Shown piece after piece: positions 43,423-49,923 of a stretch of DNA of 49,923 bases (its first letter is position 1; every line of letters begins with the position of its first letter). A program made the translations under genes and the position numbers. This stretch comes from Methylocapsa aurea (GTDB lineage: Bacteria > Pseudomonadota > Alphaproteobacteria > Rhizobiales > Beijerinckiaceae), in contig NZ_JQKO01000022.1 in assembly GCF_000746085.1 (NCBI RefSeq), forward strand, positions 1 through 49,923. The letters run 5' to 3'. The notes beneath the pieces were generated by a model that saw only the letters and a program-made list of their open reading frames with translations, did no database searches and was not told the origin of the DNA.

Positions 43423-44069
43423 GTCAATGCGTCCTTAGATGAGTCCGCCAGCAGCTTCTCCAACGCCTGCTCGAAGGTTGGGAGGCCGCCTTGTCGCTTG
43501 TAGCGATAAAGCTGCTCCGCCACGTCGCGTCGCAGACAAAGCCACGCGCAGTTGGGATAATAATGATCCATCATGGATCGCCAGGTTTCCACCGGCAGCC
43601 GAAAGGCGGCCTCCTTGCTCCAAGGAAGCTGGGCAACCTGCAATTGCCCTTCCGGATCGCGATAAAAGACCGAGCCGCTGAACAGCAGGAGAAGCGGCGC
43701 CTCGCCTTCCTCAAGCCCATGGAAATATTTCGTCGCGGCGATGTTGAAATCATAGCTGCAGGGCGCCGGCAGATCGATGCTGCACTCCTCGGCGAATGGC
43801 GCCGTCGCGACGCTGGCGTGAGTCCAGAGAAAGCCTTGCAGCGTCTGGCCCCAGCGCTCCGGCTCGCCGAAAAGATCCTTCAGCCGATCGCGTTGGCGCG
43901 GCCCATATTGCCGGCGCGCCGGCTCAATGCGGATCTGACAATTCAGCATCAAGCTCTGCACCGGGACCGTCGGGACCGTGTTGGTCACCTTCAGCTTGAA
44001 GACAAGCAGCGGCGCGATCGCGTAGGCCTCCACCGCAACGCTCTCCACTGAGATATCGAGATCAATCAT
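43419..44069 (-). CDS. DUF6084-like protein of the hydrogenase operon
   Basis: 216 residues from MIDLDISVESV (44069), which overlaps the stop of the upstream gene by eight bases. Features: a first beta-sandwich-like segment (VFKLKVTNTVPTVPVQSLML then NCQIRIEPARRQYG), RLKDLFGEPERWGQTLQGFLW, and a C-terminal LPVETWRSMMDHYYPN with WLCLRRDVAEQLYRYK. The arrangement matches what I know as DUF6084, found with group 1h hydrogenases. No enzymatic motif is visible; function unknown. Confidence 0.72.
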   Translation of the reverse strand: MIDLDISVESVAVEAYAIAPLLVFKLKVTNTVPTVPVQSLMLNCQIRIEPARRQYGPRQRDRLKDLFGEPERWGQTLQGFLWTHASVATAPFAEECSIDLPAPCSYDFNIAATKYFHGLEEGEAPLLLLFSGSVFYRDPEGQLQVAQLPWSKEAAFRLPVETWRSMMDHYYPNCAWLCLRRDVAEQLYRYKRQGGLPTFEQALEKLLADSSKDALT

Positions 44070-44709
44070 GGCGCTGCTCCGCCAGACCATCGCCATCGAG
44101 CCGGAGCCGCGCGAAAAATGAATCGATCAAGTCCCAGACTTCGCCGCCGCCGGAGAGGCCGCGCCAATTGGCGCGGATCAATCCAACCAGCGCATAGCAA
44201 TGATCGATCGAGGCGCGATAATAATCGCGCCGCCCGCGCAAGCGATTGACGAGCAAGGCTTCGACATCGGGCGAAAGATCCGCCAGGGTTGGATTATTGG
44301 CGATCAGCATCGACCAAGCGTCGACGCTCAGCGCCTGTTCCGCGGCTCCGGCCGGGCCGGGATAAAGCGCGATGGGCCGCGCCTGCGGCGTGCTGTGAAA
44401 CAGAAAAGCCATGTCGATTGGAATGTGAAAGCCGCTCCATTCCGAATCTGTCAGATAAAATTCCCGCATCGCTTGCACGCGCGAAGGCACGGCGCGATAG
44501 GCCGCGTCGACGCGCCCCGCGAAGGCCAGGGCGCAGGTCCGGCAGGCGCAGGCGAGGCGCCGGCCGGCGACATCGAGGAGATGCGCATGCTCCGCCGGAA
44601 TCTCAGCCCGGCAGAATTCACAATATTCCATCGGCGGGGGACAAGCGAATCGCCGCAGCCGCGCCGCCCAACCCGAATGCGCCTCCGCTTCCCCGACCAT
44701 TGGCTCCAC
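44062..44709 (-). CDS. DUF5947-like cysteine-rich protein of the hydrogenase operon
   Basis: 215 residues. An N-terminal zinc- or iron-binding site is formed by CEFC (C30, C33) and CACRTC (C54, C56, C59) in EYCEFCRAEIPAEHAHLLDV then GRRLACACRTCALAF. The rest includes WSGFHIPIDMAFLF and PALYPGPAG-like IALYPGPAG. It fits DUF5947 in group 1h hydrogenase loci, where a rubredoxin-like electron or metal role has been suggested. It is transcribed between the NifU-like and DUF6084-like genes. Confidence 0.75.
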   Translation of the reverse strand: MEPMVGEAEAHSGWAARLRRFACPPPMEYCEFCRAEIPAEHAHLLDVAGRRLACACRTCALAFAGRVDAAYRAVPSRVQAMREFYLTDSEWSGFHIPIDMAFLFHSTPQARPIALYPGPAGAAEQALSVDAWSMLIANNPTLADLSPDVEALLVNRLRGRRDYYRASIDHCYALVGLIRANWRGLSGGGEVWDLIDSFFARLRLDGDGLAEQRHD

Positions 44710-44751
44710 CCCCGGATTTTGCCTCTGCTCTGGCTCTTTGCGGCTCGCTTC

Positions 44752-45309
44752 TCACCCTCGCGCCAACGCGGCGCGCGAAAGATCGTTATCGGGGGAGGCG
44801 GGACTGTCGACGTCGTCGAGACCGACGATGACAATCTCTTCGAGATCTGGCGCAGCATCCAACAACGCTTGTTCGATTTCGCGGCGCCACGCGCGCCTTT
44901 GTTCGCCATCGCCTCCAGCATGCGCGAACACATGAACGACGAGCCGGCCGGCCTCCACTGCGACGCGCCCGCTTTGGATGCCGACGCCTTGAACGCCAAG
45001 CTGCGGCCGGAGCCGGTCGAGCGCCCTGCGAACCCGCGTTTCGGCCTCTTCCGGATGAAGGCCATGCAGCAGGAGCATCGCCTTGATTTGAGCATCCTCG
45101 GCAAGCGTCGAAAGCAATCGCCGATCTTCGCAGGCCGCCGCCGCAGCCATGATTCTAGCCAAAGCCAAGGCATGCAGATCGAGAACGATCTCGATCAATT
45201 CGCGCGCCGGCTCGCGCGCCGACGACTCTGGCGCCTCCTCGATCGCCTTGATCAGAACATCGATGTGGCAGAGCGACGAATCGAGCCTCGCGCGATCCCT
45301 GTCAGGCAT
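44752..45309 (-). CDS. NifU-domain-like accessory protein
   Basis: 185 residues. The first half is a helical domain (HIDVLIKAIEEAPESSAREP, ELIEIVLDLHALALARIMAA); a short MLLLHGLHPEEAETRVRRAL leads to a NifU C-terminal-like fold (RPQLGVQGVGIQSGRVAVEA). The CxxC that binds iron-sulfur clusters in true NifU is absent, so it probably does not carry a cluster itself. Genes of this type usually accompany group 1h hydrogenases. Overlaps the large-subunit gene by eight bases. Confidence 0.75.
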   Translation of the reverse strand: MPDRDRARLDSSLCHIDVLIKAIEEAPESSAREPARELIEIVLDLHALALARIMAAAAACEDRRLLSTLAEDAQIKAMLLLHGLHPEEAETRVRRALDRLRPQLGVQGVGIQSGRVAVEAGRLVVHVFAHAGGDGEQRRAWRREIEQALLDAAPDLEEIVIVGLDDVDSPASPDNDLSRAALARG

Positions 45310-47128
45310 TTAAGTCGGCCCGGCCGACGCCGAACATAGGCGAATGCACAGTCCGCAGCGTCTTGCCGTCGCCAAGGAACATGTGAACGCCGCAAGGCAG
45401 GCAGGGATCGAAGCTGCGCACCGTCCGCATGATGTCGACGCCTTTGAACTTATCGGGTCCGTTCTCCTCGAAAATCGGGGTGTTCTGCACGGCGTCTTCA
45501 TAGGGGCCGGGCGTGCCATAGATGTCGCGCGGGTTGGCGTTCCAGGGCGTCGGCGGATAGGGATGATAATTGGCGATCCTGCCTTTGCGGATGACGAGAT
45601 GATGGGACAGCACGCCGCGCACCGCTTCGTGGAAGCCGCAGCCGATGGCTTCGTCCGGCACTTTGAAATCGGTCCATGTTTTGGTGCGGCCGGCCTGCAG
45701 TTCGGCCAGGCCTTGCTCGACGAAATAGAGCGCCGCGGCGGCGGCATAGGCCTGGAAATAGGTGCGCGCCCTATCCCGCTCGATGGTGTTGCTCCATTGC
45801 GGAACCTTCCATTCGAACTCTACTTCGGGCTTTAGCGCGGTCCTCGGCAAATAGATCTTGACGCTTTGTCCGGTCGCCTTGACATAGCCGATGTCAACCA
45901 ACCCCGCGAGCGCCGTCGCCCAAAGCCTTGCGATCGCGCCGCCTCCGGTGTCGAGCGCGAGGTGCTCGCCGGTCCGCTTGTCGAGCCAGCGCGGCGACAT
46001 CACCCAAGAATATTTGCCATGGAAATCCCGTTTTTGCGGCCGCGGCGCGGTGGTCTGATTCCACGGGTGGTTCTGATCGATGTCATTGCCAAGCGGATCC
46101 TGCTTGACGAAGGTCTCGCGGTTCTCCCACCCGTCATAGAAGGAGCTTCCGAGCAGGATCCGCATCTGCAGATTGATGTCGATGAGGCTCGTCGTGACCA
46201 GCCTTCCGTCGACGACGACGCCCGGCGTGACATACATGGCGCGGCCCCATTCCGCCATGTTCGCATAATGATAATCGCATTTCATCGGGTCCTGGAAAGA
46301 GCCCCAGCATCCCAGCAGAATGCGCCGTTTGCCGACCTCCTCATAGCCGGGCAACGCCTCATAAAAAAAGTCAAACAGGTCATCGTGCAAAGGCACGCAT
46401 TTTTTCATGAATTCAATATAGCGCATCAGCCGCGTCAGATAGTCCGTGAACAGCTGCACAGTCGGGACGGTGCCGACTCCGCCAGGGTAAAGCGTCGAGG
46501 GATGAACGTGCCTGCCCTCCATCAGGCAGAACATCTCGCGCGTGTAGCGGCTGACGACGAGGGTTTCGCGGTAGAAGTCGCCGGAAAATGGATTAAGCGC
46601 GCGCATGATGTCGGCGATCGTGCGATAGCCATGATCGGCGGCATGGGGCGCGGCGGTTTGCTCCGCCTTGTCCAGCAGGCTGGGATTGGTCTCCCTGACC
46701 ATTTGTTCGCAGAAGTCTACGCCGACCAGATTGTCCTGGAAGATATTGTGGTCGAACATATATTCGGCCGCTTCGCCGAGATTGGTGATCCATTCGGCAA
46801 TGGCCGGCGGCCTGATCCCATAAGCCATGTTCTGCGCGTAGACTGAACAAGTGGCGTGATTGTCGCCGCAGATCCCGCAAATCCGGCTGGTGATGAAATG
46901 CGCGTCGCGCGGATCCTTGCCCTTCATGAAAATGCTGTAGCCGCGGAAGATCGACGAGGTGCTGTGGCACTCGGCGACCCTGCGGTTCTCGAAATCGATC
47001 TTGGTGTAAATGCCGAGGCTGCCAACGATCCGGGTGATCGGGTCGAAATTCATCTCGACCAATGTGCTCGCGGGCTTGGCGGACCCGGCGCCGCTTCTTC
47101 CCTCTACTTCGCGCGCGAATTCGGTCAC
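45302..47128 (-). CDS. [NiFe]-hydrogenase large subunit, group 1h-like
   Basis: 608 residues. It binds the Ni-Fe(CN)2CO centre that splits H2. The L1 motif is SRICGICGDNHATCSVYAQN (C84, C87) and the L2 motif is DPCLPCGVH (C576, C579, H582); all four nickel ligands are present. The wording of both motifs, and the long tail after H582 (26 residues, partly removable by the nearby protease), fit the actinobacterial-type group 1h enzymes that oxidise H2 at atmospheric levels. First large gene after the small subunit; 104-base gap between them. Confidence 0.93.
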   Translation of the reverse strand: MTEFAREVEGRSGAGSAKPASTLVEMNFDPITRIVGSLGIYTKIDFENRRVAECHSTSSIFRGYSIFMKGKDPRDAHFITSRICGICGDNHATCSVYAQNMAYGIRPPAIAEWITNLGEAAEYMFDHNIFQDNLVGVDFCEQMVRETNPSLLDKAEQTAAPHAADHGYRTIADIMRALNPFSGDFYRETLVVSRYTREMFCLMEGRHVHPSTLYPGGVGTVPTVQLFTDYLTRLMRYIEFMKKCVPLHDDLFDFFYEALPGYEEVGKRRILLGCWGSFQDPMKCDYHYANMAEWGRAMYVTPGVVVDGRLVTTSLIDINLQMRILLGSSFYDGWENRETFVKQDPLGNDIDQNHPWNQTTAPRPQKRDFHGKYSWVMSPRWLDKRTGEHLALDTGGGAIARLWATALAGLVDIGYVKATGQSVKIYLPRTALKPEVEFEWKVPQWSNTIERDRARTYFQAYAAAAALYFVEQGLAELQAGRTKTWTDFKVPDEAIGCGFHEAVRGVLSHHLVIRKGRIANYHPYPPTPWNANPRDIYGTPGPYEDAVQNTPIFEENGPDKFKGVDIMRTVRSFDPCLPCGVHMFLGDGKTLRTVHSPMFGVGRADLNA

Positions 47129-47232
47129 GGTCGTTTCCTCCTGAAGCGAAGCTCCCGCCGAGGCTAAGCGTTGGTCTTGTTTAGGCCCGTGCGGCGGCGG
47201 CTTCCGATCAACGCGAGGCGATGCGACCTAGG

Positions 47233-48312
47233 TCAATCGCCGCGGTAGCCCGTAGTCAGCTCGGGCCGGTTGTGGCGCCACTTCGGCTCCTTGTTCAGCG
47301 TCGTATTGGTCAAGCGGCGCAGTCTGCGAATGATCGCTCCATAGGGCATAATCGCATTGCTGGAGATGCGGGCGCCGGGCGGTTCGTCCATGAACGGCAT
47401 GAATTTATCGGGGAAGCCAGGCATGGTGCAGCCGATGCAAATGCCGCCGACATTGGGGCAGCCGCCGATCCCCGCCATCCAGCCGCGCTTGGGCACATTG
47501 CATTGCACCACAGGACCCCAGCAGCCGAGTTTGACGAGGCACTTGCGCGAGCCATATTCCTGCGCGAAATCGGCCTGCTCATAGTAGGAGCCGCGGTCGC
47601 AGCCATTGTGAACGGTGTTGTCGAAGAGCCAGGTTGGCCGCAACGCTTCATCCAGCGGGATCATTGGCGCCAGGCCGGCGAGTTGACGCAGCAGATAGAG
47701 CAAAGTCTCCATGAAATTGTCGGGCTGAACCGGGCATCCGGGCACATTGACGATCGGCAACCCGGCCTTTGATTTCCAATCCCACCCGAGGTAATCGGCA
47801 AGACCCATGCAGCCGGTCGGATTCCCCGCCATCGCATGGATGCCGCCATAGGTTGCGCAGGTGCCAATGGCGACGGCGCCCAAGGCTTTGGGCGCGAGCC
47901 TGTCGATCCATTCCGTCGTCTTTATCGGCTGCCCGGTCGTCGGATCGGCGCCCATCGCTGCCCAATAGCCTTCGCCGCTGAGCTTCTCGTTGGGGATCGA
48001 GCCTTCGACGACGAGAACGAAATTGTCGAGCTCGCCGCGCGCGGCCCTGTGAAAGGGGCCGAGAAACTCCTCGCCCGTCTCGTAGGCCAGCACAGGATTA
48101 TGCAAATGCACCTTGGGAAGGCCAGGAATGGCTCCAAGAATAACATCTTCGATGCTCGGCTGGCTTGCGGCGGTGATCGACACCGAATCGCCGTCACATC
48201 CGAGTCCCGCCGTGATCCAAAGAACGTGAACCTCGCTCACCCTGGGCGCTTTCTGCGTCTTGCGGCCATAGGGCGCAACCGCCAAGTCTTGGGTCGCCAA
48301 GTCTTCGGTCAT
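47233..48312 (-). CDS. [NiFe]-hydrogenase small subunit, group 1h-like
   Basis: 359 residues from ATG 48312 (MTEDLATQDLAV) with AGGA upstream; a start at 48360 is less likely. It carries the iron-sulfur relay. There is no twin-arginine signal, so the enzyme is probably cytoplasmic or membrane-bound from inside. The proximal cluster motif is GLGCDGDSV: C39 and then D42 where the CxxC of standard enzymes has Cys, matching the 3Cys-1Asp cluster known in group 1h. Further cluster ligands lie in GTCATYGGIHAM, NVPGCPVQPDNFMETL, NGCDRGSYYEQADF, KCLVKLGCWGPVVQCN and GGICIGCTMPGFPD. Confidence 0.92.
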   Translation of the reverse strand: MTEDLATQDLAVAPYGRKTQKAPRVSEVHVLWITAGLGCDGDSVSITAASQPSIEDVILGAIPGLPKVHLHNPVLAYETGEEFLGPFHRAARGELDNFVLVVEGSIPNEKLSGEGYWAAMGADPTTGQPIKTTEWIDRLAPKALGAVAIGTCATYGGIHAMAGNPTGCMGLADYLGWDWKSKAGLPIVNVPGCPVQPDNFMETLLYLLRQLAGLAPMIPLDEALRPTWLFDNTVHNGCDRGSYYEQADFAQEYGSRKCLVKLGCWGPVVQCNVPKRGWMAGIGGCPNVGGICIGCTMPGFPDKFMPFMDEPPGARISSNAIMPYGAIIRRLRRLTNTTLNKEPKWRHNRPELTTGYRGD

Positions 48313-48729
48313 CGCAATCGTCCTGAACCCGAAATCACAGGACGCGTAACGGCGCTTCAAAGCGTTGGTTCCACCGATGGCTTGCTGGGCTCGCTTTTAT
48401 TGGCGGCGCAAAGGCTCCGTTGGCGCTCCCCCCGCGGCGCAGCGATCGCCACTTTGGCTGCAGCGCCCGCGCCAGCGATCAGGATGTTCAAGCAGCGCCA
48501 GCGCTTTGGTGAGGCGCCGGCTGAAAGTATTTGAGGGCGCATTGTGCGGAGCGGATCTTTTTGTCTGGTCACGGATTTAACGTAACTTGACCCCTCGCAG
48601 TCCGTCTTGAGGGGGATGGCTTTGATGTTTTGTTGCAGGCTAAGGCACCGACGAATGACGGCGGGGTTTCGCTTGGGCAGGCTGTTGTGGCGGCGGCTCG
48701 GCTTGTTTCGGATCGCAAAGGATGACTCC
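48313..48729. promoter_or_regulatory. Divergent promoter region of the hydrogenase locus
   Basis: 417 bases between the leftward hydrogenase operon and rightward hypC operon, so both promoters lie here. A dyad CCCCTC (48591-48596)/GAGGGG (48609-48614) with a 12-base loop is visible. No sigma-54 site was recognised. The stretch 48380-48540 is GC-rich and may be degenerate coding sequence, but no family is identifiable. Confidence 0.5.
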
Positions 48730-49008
48730 ATGTGCCTTGGGATACCCGGCCAGATCGTCGCCATCGCCGACGCGCGCTGCAAACTGGCGATAGTCGACGT
48801 CGCCGGAGTGCGGCGCGAGATTAATGTCGCCTGCATCCTCGGCGAGCGCGCGGTCGAAGAATGCGTTGGCGATTGGGTGCTGGTGCATGTCGGCTTCGCG
48901 ATGAGCCGGATCGACGAAGCCCAGGCGCTGGAGACTTTGCGCATTTTGACCGAACTCGGCGAGGCGCAACAGGAGATCGCGGCGATGCGGGGGCGCTTCG
49001 AGGCGTAG
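48730..49008 (+). CDS. hypC: Hydrogenase assembly chaperone HypC
   Basis: HypC delivers the Fe(CN)2CO group, built on the HypC-HypD complex, to the large subunit. The mature protein is 92 residues starting MCLGIPGQIVAI: Cys2, which binds iron after Met removal, is present, followed by DVAGVRREIN and GDWVLVHVGFAMSRIDE. The ATG at 48730 is preceded by AGGATG-like AAAGGATGACTCC. An upstream in-frame ATG would bury Cys2 and is rejected. First gene of the rightward operon. Confidence 0.94.
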   Translation: MCLGIPGQIVAIADARCKLAIVDVAGVRREINVACILGERAVEECVGDWVLVHVGFAMSRIDEAQALETLRILTELGEAQQEIAAMRGRFEA

Positions 49009-49134
49009 ATCTGGAGATGTCGGATCTGGAGATGTCGGCTTGGACAGGCAAGGCGCTTGGCGGGCCGCCTGACCGAGGGGATCGCTTGGCGGCGAAAATG
49101 GGAGCGCGGCGCGGCGGCGGCGAAAGGGACGAAC

Positions 49135-49836
49135 ATGGTCGAGGACATCCGGCTGCAGGCGCTCTATCCCTTCCTGTCGGGACAGCGGCCCGACGCCGCC
49201 GCGATGGAGGCGGCGCTTTGCGCATCGGTGCGGGAGAAGGCGGCCTGCCACGCGCAGGCTTTCGAGGCGTTCTTTTCGACGGAGGGCCGCGCGGTGGTCG
49301 CCGCCGCGCGAACCATCGCCGCGACCTATCGCAATGGCGGCAAGCTGCTTGCCATGGGCAATGGCGGGTCGAGCTGCGACGCCGCCCATGTCGCGGTCGA
49401 GTTCCTCCATCCAGTGACGGCGGGGCGCCCGGCCTTGCCCGCCGTCAATCTGACGAACGACATCGCGATGTTGACCGCGGTCGGCAATGACGTCGGCTTC
49501 GATCACGTCTTCCTGCGCCAGATCATTGCGCATGGACGGCCGGGCGACAGCCTGATCGGCTTCTCGACCAGCGGCAATTCCGCCAACCTTCTCCTCGCCT
49601 TCCGCAAGGCGCGCGAGATGGGCCTGAAGACGATCGGCCTTTGCGGCGGCTCCGGCGGCGGCATGGCCGCGGCTGGACTCGATCATTGCCTTGTCGTACC
49701 GACAGACAGCATCCATCGCGTCCAGGAATGTCACGTCGCGATCTATCACATGCTTTGGGATCTCGCGCATGCGCTGCTCGCCGATGATCGCGGCGGCGGC
49801 GCCGAGCGATCCGCGCTGGAGGAAGCGAGGCGATGA
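49135..49836 (+). CDS. SIS-domain phosphosugar isomerase/binding protein (GmhA/DiaA-like) in the hyp operon
   Basis: 233 residues from ATG 49135 with AAGGG upstream. Motifs of the SIS fold are AMGNGGSSCDAAHVAVEF, the NLTNDIAMLTAVGNDVGFDH block, GFSTSGNSANLLLAF (phosphate-binding Ser/Thr loop) and IGLCGGSGGGMA. It resembles GmhA (sedoheptulose-7-phosphate isomerase), though the role here may differ. It sits between hypC and hypD and overlaps hypD by four bases (ATGA), so it is translated with the maturation genes. I recall phosphoheptose-isomerase-like genes in group 1h loci; the reason is not established. Confidence 0.85.
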   Translation: MVEDIRLQALYPFLSGQRPDAAAMEAALCASVREKAACHAQAFEAFFSTEGRAVVAAARTIAATYRNGGKLLAMGNGGSSCDAAHVAVEFLHPVTAGRPALPAVNLTNDIAMLTAVGNDVGFDHVFLRQIIAHGRPGDSLIGFSTSGNSANLLLAFRKAREMGLKTIGLCGGSGGGMAAAGLDHCLVVPTDSIHRVQECHVAIYHMLWDLAHALLADDRGGGAERSALEEARR

Positions 49837-49923
49837 AATTTGTCGACGCGTTTCGCGATTCCGCAAAGGCCGCCGTTCTGCTCGACGCCATCAGCGGCGG
49901 CGGCGGGCGATCCGCGCTGGAGG
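49833..49923 (+). CDS. hypD: Hydrogenase maturation protein HypD, truncated by the window end
   Basis: The first 30 codons, beginning MKFVDAFRDSAKAAVLLDAI, match the N-terminus of HypD, the iron-sulfur scaffold that with HypC assembles the Fe(CN)2CO unit. The ATG overlaps the stop of the SIS gene by four bases. The rest lies outside the window. Confidence 0.85.
   Translation, partial: MKFVDAFRDSAKAAVLLDAISGGGGRSALE

Noticed and set aside
48380-48700. Possible decayed insertion-sequence coding in the hydrogenase promoter region
   Set aside because: Short translated stretches on the minus strand looked suggestive, but I could not tie them to any transposase family, and no terminal repeats were found.

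Overview
The window looks like chromosomal DNA of a GC-rich alphaproteobacterium. The order Hyphomicrobiales fits best, and a Beijerinckiaceae/Methylocystis/Methylocapsa-type lineage is my guess. The evidence is the protein style, a fabA-fabB-fabI operon, and AGAGCATGATG...CATCATGCTCT-type intergenic palindromes that I know from that order. No rRNA or taxonomic marker is present, so the genus is inference.

Layout. (1) 1-510: C-terminal part of hypB, followed by a tandem helix-turn-helix gene and a repeat-rich spacer. (2) 1838-13110: ordinary chromosomal genes, namely a very large membrane-anchored GH94-type protein, a small membrane protein, an M48 protease, Ada and a TonB-dependent receptor. 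(3) 13115-29263: a ~16.1 kb integrated element. It sits in the 3' end of tRNA-Ser(CGA); 13 bases of that end are repeated exactly at the far boundary, just past the TonB receptor gene. It encodes a P4-type integrase, a MerR-like regulator, an AlpA-like protein, a split primase/helicase beside an array of CGGGAGGAT iterons, and an HK97-type major capsid protein, but no recognisable terminase, portal or tail. Its cargo has visibly lower GC: a DarT/DarG ADP-ribosylation toxin-antitoxin pair and an unknown protein + XRE-ImmA pair with a 44-bp nested palindrome just upstream. It looks like a phage satellite or a decayed prophage with defence cargo. (4) 29449-32213: fabA-fabB-fabI. (5) 32565-40268: a glycerophosphodiester phosphodiesterase, a Tim44-domain protein, a large single-CXXCH protein, a ClpP-like periplasmic protein and a FUSC-type membrane protein. 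(6) 40286-49923: a group 1h-like (high-affinity, actinobacterial-type) [NiFe]-hydrogenase locus.

The hydrogenase locus reads leftward as small subunit, large subunit, NifU-like, DUF5947-like, DUF6084-like, a 436-aa conserved protein, maturation protease, a 35-aa DUF6893-like membrane peptide and a NiCoT nickel permease. Reading rightward from the same 417-bp divergent spacer are hypC, a SIS-domain gene and hypD (cut by the window end). Together they supply nickel import, active-site assembly, large-subunit processing and the enzyme itself. A catalytic pair with CxxD in place of the first CxxC of the small subunit fits the oxygen-tolerant 3Cys-1Asp proximal cluster known for this group. The hypB fragment at the left edge cannot belong to the right-hand hyp operon unless the replicon is circular and only slightly larger than the window, so a second hyp/hydrogenase locus to the left is likely.

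Most promising for new biology: the satellite-like element with its iteron origin, lone capsid gene and shared operator-like motifs; the unknown protein/XRE-ImmA module with its palindrome; and the 35-aa hydrogenase-linked membrane peptide.
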